From Pseudomonas sp. BMS12 (GTDB taxonomy: Bacteria > Pseudomonadota > Gammaproteobacteria > Pseudomonadales > Pseudomonadaceae): 64,000 nucleotides of DNA. The stretch covers positions 125,912-189,911 of the forward strand of contig NZ_LSOF01000005.1 of assembly GCF_001592875.1 (NCBI RefSeq), read 5' to 3'. Within the stretch, counting starts at the first letter, position 1, and the number at the start of each line of letters is the position of its first letter. Positions 38,224-48,379 of this stretch are shown here, piece by piece. The notes below the pieces were generated by a model. The model was not told the origin of the DNA, ran no database searches, and saw nothing but the letters and a program-made list of their open reading frames with translations. Both the position numbers and the translations under genes were made by a program.

Positions 38224-39663
38224 TCAGCGCTTGCTCAGTGCCTCCAGGCAACGCCCGGTCAACTGGGTGAAACGCTGGAAGGCCACGAACTGCTCATGCT
38301 TGAGCGCCCGCCCGGACACGCGACTGTCGGCGTAGAGCACACCAATTTCACGCGTACCCGCCAACAGCGGCGCGATGAAGAACATGCCCTGCCCCAGCAT
38401 CTGGCGCATCGGCAAGGTCACCAGCTCGGCCAGGTTGTAGCTGGCCGGCACGCCCATCCACAAGGCCTCGCGGTTACGCAGTGCGTAGCTGAAGATATGC
38501 GGCTGCTCGGCCTGCTGCGCCGGCAACTGGAAGTCCGCCAGCCAGTGCTCGGTACCCTCGCCCACCACCCGCTTGGCGCGGAAGCGACTCTGCCCGTCGG
38601 CCAGCACGGCCAGCATCACCCGCTCCAGTCCGGCGCCCTGGTGCAGACCCTTGAGCAGGGTATCGAGAATCAGCCCGACGTCGCCCTTCTGACTAACCAT
38701 CATGCCCAGGTCCTGCAACGCCTGTTGCAACACCAGCAAATCTGGCTGCAACAGGCGAACCTTGCGCTCCTGCTGCTGCAGCTTGATTTGCTCCGGGTCG
38801 GTATTGGGAATCAGCTTGCACAGCTGACTGGCACCGAAGGTGGCCGCCACCTCGACAGCCTCTTGCGCACTTTCCAGCACCTGCGTGAGCGCATCCTCGG
38901 CGCTGACCCCGGTGAACTCCGCCAATTGCGCCACCAGCTTCTCCATCTCTGGCGAATCCCAGCCCTCCAAAGCCGCCTCGCTGATTTTCACGCCTAGATT
39001 GATAGCGCGCACAGCAGGGTCGTGCTGGTTGCCACTGCCATGCGCGAAGGTCGCCAGCTCACCCAGATTCCAGCTTTTCACCAAACCAAGAGTGAGCTGG
39101 CGGAAGCTAAGGCCCAGAACCTGGCGAGTCGCCTCCTCCACATCCACACCAGGCTGCTCCAGAGCGTCGGCCAGCTCATCGGCCTGGTCGCCTCCGCAAG
39201 CCCAGAAGGCCAGTTCGCCCACGGTATGCAGCAAGGCGGCGATGAACACCTCTTCCTGATTCTTGGTCAGGACATAGCCGGCAATGTTGCGTGCCTGTAC
39301 CGCCGCGTGAAATGAACGCGCCAGTAGCATCTGCAGCTGTTCGCGCGGCACCTTGGTCAACAGGCTGTCGATCAGGCTGACCGACGTACCGATCAGGCGA
39401 ACATTGTCGAAACCGATCAGCACGATGGCCCGTGAAATGGTGCGAATGCTTTCCTGGGAAGGGTTGTAATAGACGCTGTTGCCGACACGCAGCACCTTGG
39501 AAGTCAGCGAGGCATCACGCAACAGCACATCCGCCAGCTGCTGTACCGAGGCATGGTCAGCCTGCGACAGGCGATGCAGGTCGTGCACCACGGCAGCCAG
39601 GGCAGGCAATTCGGCCTGATTCAAACGATCTATCCATGCCTGTAAACCGATACTGCGTTCCAC
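38224..39663 (-). CDS. HDOD-domain signalling protein with C-terminal GAF-like domain
   Basis: About 479 residues. The HDOD domain (about 10-215) begins RLNQAELPALAAVVHDLHRL and has SKVLRVGNSVYYNP and LLHTVGELAFWACG, but is a divergent HD fold without full metal ligands. The C-terminal region (about 315-475) is GAF-like, with ILDTLLKGLHQGAGLERVML and MFFIAPLLAGTREIGVLYAD. Such proteins are regulatory adaptors in signalling and motility. The start is uncertain: GTG 39663 has a GAGG 11 nt upstream, while TTG 39684 would add seven residues. It is convergent with mltD and divergent from nppA1. Confidence 0.8.
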   Translation of the reverse strand: MERSIGLQAWIDRLNQAELPALAAVVHDLHRLSQADHASVQQLADVLLRDASLTSKVLRVGNSVYYNPSQESIRTISRAIVLIGFDNVRLIGTSVSLIDSLLTKVPREQLQMLLARSFHAAVQARNIAGYVLTKNQEEVFIAALLHTVGELAFWACGGDQADELADALEQPGVDVEEATRQVLGLSFRQLTLGLVKSWNLGELATFAHGSGNQHDPAVRAINLGVKISEAALEGWDSPEMEKLVAQLAEFTGVSAEDALTQVLESAQEAVEVAATFGASQLCKLIPNTDPEQIKLQQQERKVRLLQPDLLVLQQALQDLGMMVSQKGDVGLILDTLLKGLHQGAGLERVMLAVLADGQSRFRAKRVVGEGTEHWLADFQLPAQQAEQPHIFSYALRNREALWMGVPASYNLAELVTLPMRQMLGQGMFFIAPLLAGTREIGVLYADSRVSGRALKHEQFVAFQRFTQLTGRCLEALSKR

Positions 39664-39777
39664 CAGAACAAACACCTCTTTCAATTTGTTTCAGTGTAAT
39701 CAAAATGCCAGCAACTGCTCTGGCAAGCACTCTTTTTCCTGCGGATACAAGCTGTTACTGTACCGGCAAACCAACGC

Positions 39778-39798
39778 ACGGTAGGCCAGGTCTACCGT
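39778..39798 (+). promoter_or_regulatory. Perfect inverted repeat just before nppA1
   Basis: ACGGTAG (39778-39784) and CTACCGT (39792-39798) flank a 7-nt loop and end 11 nt before the nppA1 ATG. It could be an operator or a leader hairpin. The rest of 39664-39777 shows no gene. Confidence 0.4.
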
Positions 39799-39809
39799 CA
39801 GAAAGCCCC

Positions 39810-41660
39810 ATGGACTGGACCCTGCACCCGATGCGTCCTCTGCTCTCGCTGATTCTCGGCCTGGCCATGAGCTTTCCCGCTTTCGCGGCCGTTGTCGAAA
39901 GCCATGGCTACGCACAGTTCGGGACACTCAAGTACCCGGCCAGCTTCACCCATTTCGACTGGGTCAACCCCGATGCGCCCAAGGGCGGCACCCTGCGGGT
40001 CATGGCCTATGGCACCTTCGACACCCTCAACCCCTACAGTTTCAAGGGCAGCAGCCCGTCTGCCGCGCCCAATTTCCTGCAATACGGGGTCAGCGAGTTC
40101 AATGAGCCGCTGATGGTCGGCACCGGCGCTTACGACCCATCCGGCGACGAGCCTGCCTCCAGCTATGGACTGATTGCCAAGAGCGTGGAGTACAGCGAGG
40201 ACCGCAGCTGGGTGGTGTTCAACCTGCGCGAGGAAGCGCGCTTCCACGACGGTCAGCCGATTACCGCCTTCGATGTCGCCTTTTCCTATCGCACCCTGGT
40301 CAAGGACGGTCACCCGCAATATCGCACCTCCCTGCAGGAAGTGAAGCGGGTCGACATCCTCAACCGCCATCGCATCCGCTTCGTGCTCAAGCGGGCCAAC
40401 AATCCGCTGCTGATTCTGCGTCTGGGCGAGCTGCCGGTGCTGCCCCAGCATTACTGGAAGAACCGCGACTTCAAGGCCACCAGTTTCGAGGTGCCGCTGG
40501 GCAGCGGCCCTTATCGCATCAGCAAGGTAGAACCCGGCCGCAGCCTGGTATTCGAGCGGGTCAAGAACTGGTGGGGCGAGAAACTGCCGGTCAATCGCGG
40601 CAAGTACAACTTCGACCGGGTCGAGGTGGAGTTCTATCGCGACAGCAGTGTCGCCTTCGAGGCCTTCAAGGCTGGCGAGTTCGACTTCTATATCGAGCAC
40701 CAGGCGAAGAACTGGGCCAATGCCTACCGTTTTCCCGCCATCGCCCGTGGCGAGGTGATCCGTGCCGAGATTCCCCACCAGATTCCCACCCAGACCCAGG
40801 CGTTGTTCATGAACACCCGCCGGGCGACCTTTGCCGACCGCAAGGTGCGCGAGGCACTGGGGCTGATGTTCGATTTCGAGTGGACCAATCGGGCCCTGTT
40901 CAACAGCGCCTACAAACGCAGTAACAGCTACTACCCCAACAGCGAGTTCGCCGCCACCGACAAGCCCGAGGGCGCCGAATGGCTGCTGCTTTCACCCTAC
41001 CGCAAGCAGCTGCCGGCAAAACTGTTCAGCGAACCGTTCACCCTGCCCTACACCGATGGCCGCGGCATTCCCCGGGAAACCCTGCGTAAAGCCCTGGGCC
41101 TGCTGGCAGAGGCCGGCTGGAAACCCTCCGGACAACATCTGGTCAACGCCAAGGGCGAACGGTTCCGCTTCGAGATACTGCTGGTCAATCCCAACCTGGA
41201 ACGCATCCTCCAGCCCTACACCGAGAACCTCGCCAGCATCGGCATCGAGGCCGAACTGCGCACCGTCGACCGCGCCCAGTACAAACAGCGCCTGGACCAC
41301 TTCGATTACGACATGGTCCTCATGACCCTGGCGCAGAGCCTCAGCCCCGGCCTGGAGCAGTGGCTGTACTTCCACTCCAGCCAGGCCGATGTGAAAGGCG
41401 GCAAGAACTACGCCGGCGTGCGTCACCCGGTCGTCGACGCCATGCTCGACAAACTGCTGGCCGCGCAGACCCGCGAGCAGCAGATCGCCGCGACCCGCGC
41501 GCTGGACCGCATCCTGCTCTGGCAGCACTACAGCATTCCCAACTGGTACATCAACCACCATCGTCTGGCGTACCGCAATCGGTTCGCCTTCGTCACCACC
41601 CCGCCCTACACCCTGGGTTTGCGGGCCTGGTGGCTGAAGCCCACGGAGATCGCTCGATGA
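39810..41660 (+). CDS. nppA1: Extracellular solute-binding protein of the npp ABC importer (first paralogue)
   Basis: Family 5 periplasmic binding protein close to E. coli YejA. In P. aeruginosa PA14, NppA1A2BCD takes up peptidyl-nucleoside antibiotics. The 616-residue product has a signal peptide (MRPLLSLILGLAMSFPAFA after a short leader), the start of the mature chain ESHGYAQFGTLKYP, and the family motifs [29 protein letters not shown] and [15 protein letters not shown] 39810 is chosen, but ATG 39831 gives a more typical signal peptide; neither has a strong Shine-Dalgarno sequence. Its stop overlaps the start of the second binding-protein gene by 4 bp. Confidence 0.88.
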   Translation: MDWTLHPMRPLLSLILGLAMSFPAFAAVVESHGYAQFGTLKYPASFTHFDWVNPDAPKGGTLRVMAYGTFDTLNPYSFKGSSPSAAPNFLQYGVSEFNEPLMVGTGAYDPSGDEPASSYGLIAKSVEYSEDRSWVVFNLREEARFHDGQPITAFDVAFSYRTLVKDGHPQYRTSLQEVKRVDILNRHRIRFVLKRANNPLLILRLGELPVLPQHYWKNRDFKATSFEVPLGSGPYRISKVEPGRSLVFERVKNWWGEKLPVNRGKYNFDRVEVEFYRDSSVAFEAFKAGEFDFYIEHQAKNWANAYRFPAIARGEVIRAEIPHQIPTQTQALFMNTRRATFADRKVREALGLMFDFEWTNRALFNSAYKRSNSYYPNSEFAATDKPEGAEWLLLSPYRKQLPAKLFSEPFTLPYTDGRGIPRETLRKALGLLAEAGWKPSGQHLVNAKGERFRFEILLVNPNLERILQPYTENLASIGIEAELRTVDRAQYKQRLDHFDYDMVLMTLAQSLSPGLEQWLYFHSSQADVKGGKNYAGVRHPVVDAMLDKLLAAQTREQQIAATRALDRILLWQHYSIPNWYINHHRLAYRNRFAFVTTPPYTLGLRAWWLKPTEIAR

Positions 41661-43780
41661 CCCCTGCCCTGCGCACCCTTGGCGCCGCCCTGCTGCTACT
41701 GGCCGGCACCGCACAGGCCGAACCACGCCACGCGCTGACCCTCTACGGAGAGCCGCCCAAGTACCCCGCCAACTTCCAGCACTTCGACTACGTCAACCCG
41801 GACGCCCCCAAGGGTGGCGTGCTACGCCAGCAGGAAGTCGGCGGCTTCGACAGCTTCAACCCCTTCATCGCCAAGGGTAATCCGGCCAGCGTCGGCCTGA
41901 TCTATGACAGCCTGACTTACCACTCGCCGGACGAACCCTTCACCGAGTACGGCCTGCTTGCCGAGAAGATCGACCAGGCGCCAGACAACAGCTACGTGCG
42001 CTTCATCCTCAATCCCAAGGCCCGTTTCCACGACGGCACGCCGGTCACCGCCGAGGATGTGATCTTCACCTTCAATACCCTGGTCGAGAAAGGCCACCCT
42101 ATGTATCGCCACTACTACGCCGATGTGGCCCAGGTAGTGGCCGAAGACAAACTGCGCGTGCGCTTCGACTTCAAACACAAGGAAAACCGCGAGCTGCCCC
42201 TGATCCTCGGCCAGCTTCAGGTGCTGCCCAAGCACTGGTGGACCGAACTGGACGAAAGCCAGGCAGACACTGCCACTTCCCTCGGCGAGCTGGCCGAGAT
42301 CAGCGTGAATGAGACCCAGCCCGAGCGTGTGTTGATTCACAGCAAGGACGCCGAGCAGCCGCTATCGCAAGACCTGATCAGGCTGAACTACCAGCGCCTG
42401 GCGGCCAGTGACGCCAACCTGCCCGGTACTGAGCACCTGCAGGCCAGCGACGACAACCTGCAACTGACCTTCCCCGCCGCCGTGCAACCAGAGCAACTGG
42501 AGGCTCTGACGAACCTGCGCCTGCTGCCAACCAAGCACGACTTCTCCAGCGGCGACCTCGACGTGCCGCTGGGCAGCGGCCCCTACCGTATCGGCAAGGT
42601 TTCCCCAGGCAGCTCCGTGCACTTCGAGCGGGTCAAGGACTGGTGGGCCAAAGACCTGCCCGTGAGCCGCGGCCTGTATAACTTCGACAGTATCCGCGTC
42701 GACTCCTACCGTGACAGCCAGGTGGCTCTGGAGGCCTTCAAGGCCGGCCAGTTCGATATCAATCTGGAGTACTCGGCCAAGGACTGGAACACCGGCTACG
42801 ACTCGCCCGCCCTGCGCGCCGGCAAGTTCGTCCAGGTAGCCATCCCCAACCACAACCCCGCCGGCATGCAGGGCTATGTGTTCAACCTGCGCCGACCGGT
42901 CTTCCAGGACCGCCGTGTACGCGAGGCAATCACCCTGCTGTTCGACTTTGAGTGGGCCAACAAGCAGCTGTTCTATGGCGCCTACATACGCACCAACAGC
43001 TACTTCGCCAACTCCGAGCTGGCCGCCAGCGGCTTGCCGGACGAGGCCGAGCTGAAACTGCTGGAACCCCTGCGAGACAAACTGCCACCGGAAGTCTTCA
43101 GCCAGGAGTTCAAACTGCCGGTGAGTGACGGCAGCGGCATCATTCGCGAGCAGAACCGTCGCGCCTACCAACTCCTGACCGAGGCCGGATACCGCATCGA
43201 CAATGACAAGATGACCGGCCCGGGCGGCAAGCCGCTGGTCTTCGAATTCCTCAACTACCAGCCCAATCTCGAACGTGTGATCCTGCCGTTCAAACGCAAC
43301 CTGGCGAGCCTGGGGATCGACTTGCAGATTCGCCGTGTCGACGCCTCCCAGTACATCAACCGTCTGCGCTCGCGAGACTACGACATGACCTCGGCGATCT
43401 GGCCGCAGTCCAGCTCGCCAGGTAACGAGCAACGTGAGTTCTGGCACTCCAGCAGTGCCGACAACCCCGGCAGCCGCAATTACATCGGCCTGCGCGACCC
43501 GGCCATCGATGCCCTGGTGGAAGGCCTGATCCGCGCCGACTCGCGGCAATCGCTGATCACCCATGCCCGCGCCCTGGATCGCGCCCTGCTCTGGGGCCAC
43601 TATGTGGTGCCCAACTACTACGTGGATACTTGGCGCGTGGCCTACTGGAAGCGCTTCGGCCGCCCCGAAACGACCCCGCTGTATGACTACGGCCTGATGA
43701 CCTGGTGGGAAGAAACACCGTACGACGCCCCGCAAACGGCCCCTGAAACACCCACAGCCCCCGGGCAGGACGCCAACTGA
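41657..43780 (+). CDS. nppA2: Extracellular solute-binding protein of the npp ABC importer (second paralogue, with insertion)
   Basis: Second family 5 binding protein of the operon, 707 residues, with a signal peptide ([21 protein letters not shown]). It shares [29 protein letters not shown] and [12 protein letters not shown] with the first paralogue. Between VLPKHWW and PLGSGP it has about 114 residues where NppA1 has 18, so there is a roughly 96-residue insertion (about 42240-42560). The insert ends with [10 protein letters not shown], which partly echoes LQVLPKHWW before it. ATG 41657 follows CGGAGAT and overlaps the previous stop. Its stop shares one base with the nppB start. Confidence 0.88.
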   Translation: MTPALRTLGAALLLLAGTAQAEPRHALTLYGEPPKYPANFQHFDYVNPDAPKGGVLRQQEVGGFDSFNPFIAKGNPASVGLIYDSLTYHSPDEPFTEYGLLAEKIDQAPDNSYVRFILNPKARFHDGTPVTAEDVIFTFNTLVEKGHPMYRHYYADVAQVVAEDKLRVRFDFKHKENRELPLILGQLQVLPKHWWTELDESQADTATSLGELAEISVNETQPERVLIHSKDAEQPLSQDLIRLNYQRLAASDANLPGTEHLQASDDNLQLTFPAAVQPEQLEALTNLRLLPTKHDFSSGDLDVPLGSGPYRIGKVSPGSSVHFERVKDWWAKDLPVSRGLYNFDSIRVDSYRDSQVALEAFKAGQFDINLEYSAKDWNTGYDSPALRAGKFVQVAIPNHNPAGMQGYVFNLRRPVFQDRRVREAITLLFDFEWANKQLFYGAYIRTNSYFANSELAASGLPDEAELKLLEPLRDKLPPEVFSQEFKLPVSDGSGIIREQNRRAYQLLTEAGYRIDNDKMTGPGGKPLVFEFLNYQPNLERVILPFKRNLASLGIDLQIRRVDASQYINRLRSRDYDMTSAIWPQSSSPGNEQREFWHSSSADNPGSRNYIGLRDPAIDALVEGLIRADSRQSLITHARALDRALLWGHYVVPNYYVDTWRVAYWKRFGRPETTPLYDYGLMTWWEETPYDAPQTAPETPTAPGQDAN

Positions 43781-44865
43781 TGCTGGCTTATATCGTCCGC
43801 CGCCTGCTGCTGATCATTCCCACGCTGTTGGGCATCCTGCTGATCAACTTCATCATCGTCCAGGCAGCCCCCGGCGGCCCGGTGGAGCAGATGATCGCCA
43901 AACTGGAGGGCTTCGACGCCGCCTCTGGCGGTGCTACCGCTCGAGTCTCCGGCGGTGGCGGCGAAGTGGCCGTGGCCGGGTCCAGTTATCGTGGATCCCA
44001 GGGCCTGGACCCCAAGCTGGTGGAAGAAATCGAGAAGATGTACGGCTTCGACAAGTCCGCTCCCGAGCGCTTCTGGCTGATGATCAGCAGCTATGCGCAA
44101 CTGGACTTCGGCAAGAGCTTCTTCCGTGACGCCAGTGTCATCGACCTGATTCTGGAGAAGATGCCGGTCTCCATTTCCCTCGGGCTGTGGAGCACCTTGA
44201 TCACCTACCTGGTCTCCATCCCGATGGGCATCGCCAAGGCCACCCGCCACGGCAGTGCCTTCGACGTCTGGACCAGCTCGGCGATCATCGTCGGCTACGC
44301 CATCCCCGCCTTCCTCTTCGCCATCCTGCTGATCGTGCTATTTGCCGGCGGCAGCTATTGGGACTGGTTCCCCTTGCGCGGGCTCACCTCCAGCAACTTC
44401 GACGACCTCAGCCTGGGCGGCAAGATTGCCGACTACTTCTGGCACCTGGCCTTGCCGGTGACGGCCCTGGTGATCGGCAACTTCGCCACCCTCACCTTGC
44501 TGACCAAGAACAGCTTCCTCGACGAAATCGGCAAGCAATACGTTGTGACCGCCCGCGCCAAGGGCCTTACCGACCGCCGCGTGCTCTACGGCCACGTATT
44601 CCGTAATGCCATGCTGATCGTGGTCGCCGGCTTTCCTAGCGCCTTCCTCGGCATCTTCTTCGCCGGCTCCATGCTCATCGAGGTGATCTTCTCCCTAGAC
44701 GGCCTCGGCCTGCTGGGCTTCGAATCCATCGTCAACCGCGACTACCCGGTGGTGTTCGGCACCCTGTTCATCTTTTCCCTGTTCGGCCTGGTGGCCAAGC
44801 TGCTGAGCGATCTGATGTACACCCTGATCGACCCACGCATCGACTTCGAAACCCGGGAGAACTGA
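43780..44865 (+). CDS. nppB: Npp ABC importer permease, YejB type
   Basis: A 361-residue inner-membrane permease of the binding-protein-dependent (dipeptide) type. It has an N-terminal helix ([20 protein letters not shown]), a periplasmic Gly/Ser-rich loop (residues 46-70) and a core of about five helices. The coupling motif contacting the ATPase is [19 protein letters not shown]. It overlaps nppA2 by one base and nppC by one to three bases, so the operon is tightly coupled. It forms the channel together with NppC. Confidence 0.9.
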   Translation: MLAYIVRRLLLIIPTLLGILLINFIIVQAAPGGPVEQMIAKLEGFDAASGGATARVSGGGGEVAVAGSSYRGSQGLDPKLVEEIEKMYGFDKSAPERFWLMISSYAQLDFGKSFFRDASVIDLILEKMPVSISLGLWSTLITYLVSIPMGIAKATRHGSAFDVWTSSAIIVGYAIPAFLFAILLIVLFAGGSYWDWFPLRGLTSSNFDDLSLGGKIADYFWHLALPVTALVIGNFATLTLLTKNSFLDEIGKQYVVTARAKGLTDRRVLYGHVFRNAMLIVVAGFPSAFLGIFFAGSMLIEVIFSLDGLGLLGFESIVNRDYPVVFGTLFIFSLFGLVAKLLSDLMYTLIDPRIDFETREN

Positions 44866-45887
44866 TGATGCAGCTCTCTCCTATCAATCAACGCCGCCTC
44901 GCCCTGTTCAAAGCGCACAAACGCGGCTGGTGGTCGCTGTGGTTGTTCCTCGGCCTGTTCGTGCTGAGCCTGGGTGCCGAACTGATCGCCAACGACAAGC
45001 CGTTGGCGGTGCGCTACGACGGCGACTGGTACTTTCCGGTGGTCAAACGCTATGCGGAAACCACCTTCGGTGGTGAGTTCCCCCTGCAGGCCAACTACAA
45101 GAGCCCCTATATCCAGGAGCTGATTGCCAAAAAGGATGGCTGGATACTCTGGCCACCGATTCCGTTCAGCTACTCCAGCATCAATTACGAACTGCAGGTA
45201 CCGGCTCCCGCCCCACCCTCGGCACAGAACTGGCTAGGCACCGACGACCAGGGGCGCGACGTGCTGGCACGCGTCATCTATGGCTTCCGTGTTTCGGTAC
45301 TGTTCGCCCTGGCACTGACCATTCTCAGTTCACTGATCGGCGTTCTGGCTGGCGCCCTGCAGGGCTTCTACGGTGGCTGGGTCGACCTGGCCGGCCAACG
45401 CTTCCTGGAGGTCTGGTCGGGGCTGCCAGTGCTTTACCTGCTGATCATCCTGGCCAGTTTCGTCCAGCCCAACTTCTGGTGGCTGCTGGGCATCATGCTG
45501 CTGTTTTCCTGGATGAGCCTGGTCGATGTAGTGCGCGCCGAGTTCCTCCGTGGCCGCAACCTGGAATACGTACGTGCTGCCCGCGCGCTGGGCATGGGCA
45601 ATCGCGGCATCATGTTCCACCACATCCTGCCCAACGCCATGGTCTCGACCATGACCTTCATGCCCTTCATCCTCACCGGCGCCATTGGCACCCTGACCTC
45701 ACTGGACTTCCTCGGCTTCGGCCTGCCGGCAGGCGAGCCCTCGCTGGGTGAACTGGTGGCCCAGGGCAAGGCCAACCTGCAGGCACCCTGGCTGGGCATC
45801 AGCGCCTTCGCCGTGCTGGCCCTGATGCTCAGCCTGTTGGTGTTCATCGGCGAGGCCGCCCGCGATGCCTTCGACCCGAGGAAATAA
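44865..45887 (+). CDS. nppC: Npp ABC importer permease, YejE type
   Basis: A 340-residue permease partner with one N-terminal helix (about 22-45), a periplasmic domain carrying the YejE-type loop, and a core starting near LGTDDQGRDVLARVIYGFRV. The ATPase-coupling motif is EYVRAARALGMGNRGIMFHH. The sequence at the start is TGATGATG, so translation may begin at 44865 or 44868. GGGAGA upstream has better spacing for 44868. It overlaps the nppB stop and is followed one base later by nppD. Confidence 0.9.
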   Translation: MMQLSPINQRRLALFKAHKRGWWSLWLFLGLFVLSLGAELIANDKPLAVRYDGDWYFPVVKRYAETTFGGEFPLQANYKSPYIQELIAKKDGWILWPPIPFSYSSINYELQVPAPAPPSAQNWLGTDDQGRDVLARVIYGFRVSVLFALALTILSSLIGVLAGALQGFYGGWVDLAGQRFLEVWSGLPVLYLLIILASFVQPNFWWLLGIMLLFSWMSLVDVVRAEFLRGRNLEYVRAARALGMGNRGIMFHHILPNAMVSTMTFMPFILTGAIGTLTSLDFLGFGLPAGEPSLGELVAQGKANLQAPWLGISAFAVLALMLSLLVFIGEAARDAFDPRK

Positions 45888-45888
45888 G

Positions 45889-47502
45889 ATGACCGACCCG
45901 AACAACCTCATCGAAGTACGCGACCTGGCCGTCGAGTTCGTCATCGGCAATCGGGCCCAACGAGTGATCGAAGGCGTCAACTTCGAAATCCGCAAGGGCG
46001 AGACCCTGGCGCTGGTTGGCGAAAGTGGCTCCGGCAAATCGGTCACCGCCCATTCCATCCTGCGCCTGCTGCCCTATCCGCTGGCCCGCCATCCGGCCGG
46101 CAGCATCCACTATGACGGCCAGGACCTGCTGCAGCTGTCACCGGAAAAACTGCGCGCCATCCGCGGTAACCGCATCGCCATGGTGTTCCAGGAGCCCATG
46201 ACCTCGCTCAATCCGCTACACAGCATTGGCAAGCAGATCGGCGAGATTCTGGCCTGGCACAAGGGCCTTACCGGTAAAGCCGCCACCGCGCGGATCATCG
46301 AGTTACTGGAGCTGGTCGGCATTCCCGAACCGCAAAAGCGGCTGAAGGCCTACCCCCACGAACTGTCTGGCGGCCAGCGCCAGCGGGTGATGATCGCCAT
46401 GGCCCTGGCCAATGAGCCGGAGCTGCTGATCGCCGACGAGCCGACCACGGCGCTGGACGTTACCGTACAGCTGAAGATCCTCGATCTGCTCAAGGATCTG
46501 CAGGCACGCCTGGGCATGGCCATGCTGCTGATTACCCACGATCTCAACCTGGTGCGACGAATCGCCCACCGCGTATGTGTCATGCAGCGCGGTTGCATCG
46601 TCGAACAGGCGTCGTGTGACGAATTGTTCCGCGCTCCGCAGCATCCCTATACCCGGGAACTGCTCGGCGCCGAGCCCAGCGGCGAGCCTGCGGCCAACCC
46701 CGCCGGCCCGCCGCTATTGGAAGTGGACGACCTGCGCGTGTGGTTCCCGATCAAGAAAGGGTTGCTGCGGCGCACGGTCGACCATGTCAAGGCAGTGGAC
46801 GGTATCGACTTCAGCCTGCCCCAGGGCCAGACCCTGGGCATAGTCGGCGAAAGCGGCTCCGGTAAATCCACCCTCGGCATGGCGATCCTGCGGCTGCTCA
46901 GCAGCCAAGGAGCTATTCGCTTCCAGGGCCAGACGCTGGACGGGTTGTCGCAGCAGGCCGTGAGGCCCCTGCGCCGGCAGATGCAGGTGGTCTTCCAGGA
47001 CCCCTTCGGCAGTCTCAGCCCACGCATGTGCGTGAGCCAGATTGTCGGCGAAGGTCTGCGTATCCATGGCATGGGCAGTGCTGAGGAGCAGGAACAGGCG
47101 GTCATCGACGCGCTCAAGGAGGTAGGACTGGATCCGGAAACCCGGCATCGCTACCCCCACGAGTTTTCTGGCGGGCAACGGCAGCGGATTGCCATTGCCC
47201 GGGCACTGGTGCTGAAGCCGGCGCTGATCCTGCTCGACGAGCCCACTTCGGCGCTCGACCGCACGGTACAGCGCCAAGTGGTGGAACTCCTGCGCTCGTT
47301 GCAGGCCAAGTACAACCTGACGTACCTGTTCATCAGCCATGATCTGGCGGTGGTCAGGGCTCTGAGCCACCAGCTGATGGTGGTCAAACAGGGCAAGGTG
47401 GTTGAGCAGGGGCCGGCCGAGGCGGTATTCGCCGCGCCACAGCACCCCTATACCCGGCAGTTGCTGGAAGCCGCATTCATGGCCCCGGCAACCGTTGATT
47501 AA
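45889..47502 (+). CDS. nppD: Npp ABC importer ATPase, two fused nucleotide-binding domains
   Basis: A 537-residue YejF-like protein in which both ATPase halves are joined. The first has GESGSGKS and signature LSGGQRQR; the second has GESGSGKS and FSGGQRQR. Both carry Walker B (LLIADEP and LILLDEP) and H-loops (ITHD and ISHD), plus oligopeptide-transporter C-terminal extensions ([24 protein letters not shown]). Both sites therefore look active. ATG 45889 follows CGAGGAAAT, so the eight upstream codons belong to the end of nppC. The stop is 20 bp before fabI. Confidence 0.93.
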   Translation: MTDPNNLIEVRDLAVEFVIGNRAQRVIEGVNFEIRKGETLALVGESGSGKSVTAHSILRLLPYPLARHPAGSIHYDGQDLLQLSPEKLRAIRGNRIAMVFQEPMTSLNPLHSIGKQIGEILAWHKGLTGKAATARIIELLELVGIPEPQKRLKAYPHELSGGQRQRVMIAMALANEPELLIADEPTTALDVTVQLKILDLLKDLQARLGMAMLLITHDLNLVRRIAHRVCVMQRGCIVEQASCDELFRAPQHPYTRELLGAEPSGEPAANPAGPPLLEVDDLRVWFPIKKGLLRRTVDHVKAVDGIDFSLPQGQTLGIVGESGSGKSTLGMAILRLLSSQGAIRFQGQTLDGLSQQAVRPLRRQMQVVFQDPFGSLSPRMCVSQIVGEGLRIHGMGSAEEQEQAVIDALKEVGLDPETRHRYPHEFSGGQRQRIAIARALVLKPALILLDEPTSALDRTVQRQVVELLRSLQAKYNLTYLFISHDLAVVRALSHQLMVVKQGKVVEQGPAEAVFAAPQHPYTRQLLEAAFMAPATVD

Positions 47503-47522
47503 CTAGAAGAGGAACAACGCAC

Positions 47523-48317
47523 ATGGGTTTTCTCGCCGGTAAGCGCGTACTGATCGTTGGCGTGGCCAGCAAACTGTCGATTGCCTCGGGCATCGCCGCT
47601 GCCATGCATCGCGAAGGCGCCGAGCTCGCCTTCACCTACCAGAACGACAAGCTCAAGGGCCGCGTCGAAGAGTTCGCCTCTGGCTGGGGCTCCAATCCCG
47701 AACTGTGCTTCCCCTGCGATGTAGCCAATGACGAGGAGATCGCGGCCGTATTCGAAGCGCTGAGCAAGAAGTGGGACGGCCTCGACTGCATTGTCCACTC
47801 CGTTGGTTTCGCCCCAGGCGACCAGCTGGACGGTGACTTCACCGAAGTCACCACCCGCGAAGGCTTCAAGATCGCCCACGACATCAGCGCCTACAGCCTG
47901 GTCGCCCTGGCCAAGGCCGGCCGCCCGCTGATGCAGGGCCGCAACGGCAGCATTCTCACCCTCTCCTACCTGGGTGCCGAGCGCACCATGCCCAACTACA
48001 ACGTCATGGGCATGGCCAAGGCCAGCCTCGAGGCTGGCGTGCGCTACCTGGCCGGCAGCCTCGGCCCGGAAGGCACTCGCGTCAACGCCATCTCCGCTGG
48101 CCCGATCCGCACCCTGGCCGCCAGTGGCATCAAGAGCTTCCGCAAGATGCTCGCCGCCAACGAGAAACAAACCCCGCTGCGCCGCAACGTGACCATCGAG
48201 GAAGTCGGCAACGCCGGCGCCTTCCTCTGTTCCGACCTGGCATCCGGTATCAGTGGCGAGATCATGTACGTGGACGGCGGCTTCAACACCACCGCCATGG
48301 GCAACATCGAAGACTGA
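47523..48317 (+). CDS. fabI: Enoyl-[acyl-carrier-protein] reductase (NADH) FabI
   Basis: FabI completes each elongation round of type II fatty-acid synthesis and is the triclosan target. The 264-residue protein has the [20 protein letters not shown] cofactor motif and the FabI-type Y-x6-K active site (in [20 protein letters not shown]). GAGGAAC precedes ATG 47523. It follows the npp operon after only 20 bp, so it may be partly co-transcribed, but as an essential gene it probably has its own promoter within nppD. An intrinsic terminator follows. Confidence 0.97.
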   Translation: MGFLAGKRVLIVGVASKLSIASGIAAAMHREGAELAFTYQNDKLKGRVEEFASGWGSNPELCFPCDVANDEEIAAVFEALSKKWDGLDCIVHSVGFAPGDQLDGDFTEVTTREGFKIAHDISAYSLVALAKAGRPLMQGRNGSILTLSYLGAERTMPNYNVMGMAKASLEAGVRYLAGSLGPEGTRVNAISAGPIRTLAASGIKSFRKMLAANEKQTPLRRNVTIEEVGNAGAFLCSDLASGISGEIMYVDGGFNTTAMGNIED

Positions 48318-48334
48318 TTCCTTGCCCGGAAATG

Positions 48335-48360
48335 AAAAAGGCCGCTCTCGCGGCCTTTTT
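48335..48360. terminator. Bidirectional rho-independent terminator
   Basis: AAAAAGGCCGC and GCGGCCTTTTT pair around TCTC, between the convergent fabI and ppiD genes. The A-run and T-run serve both strands. Confidence 0.92.
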
Positions 48361-48379
48361 CATGGGTAACGGATAGCGA

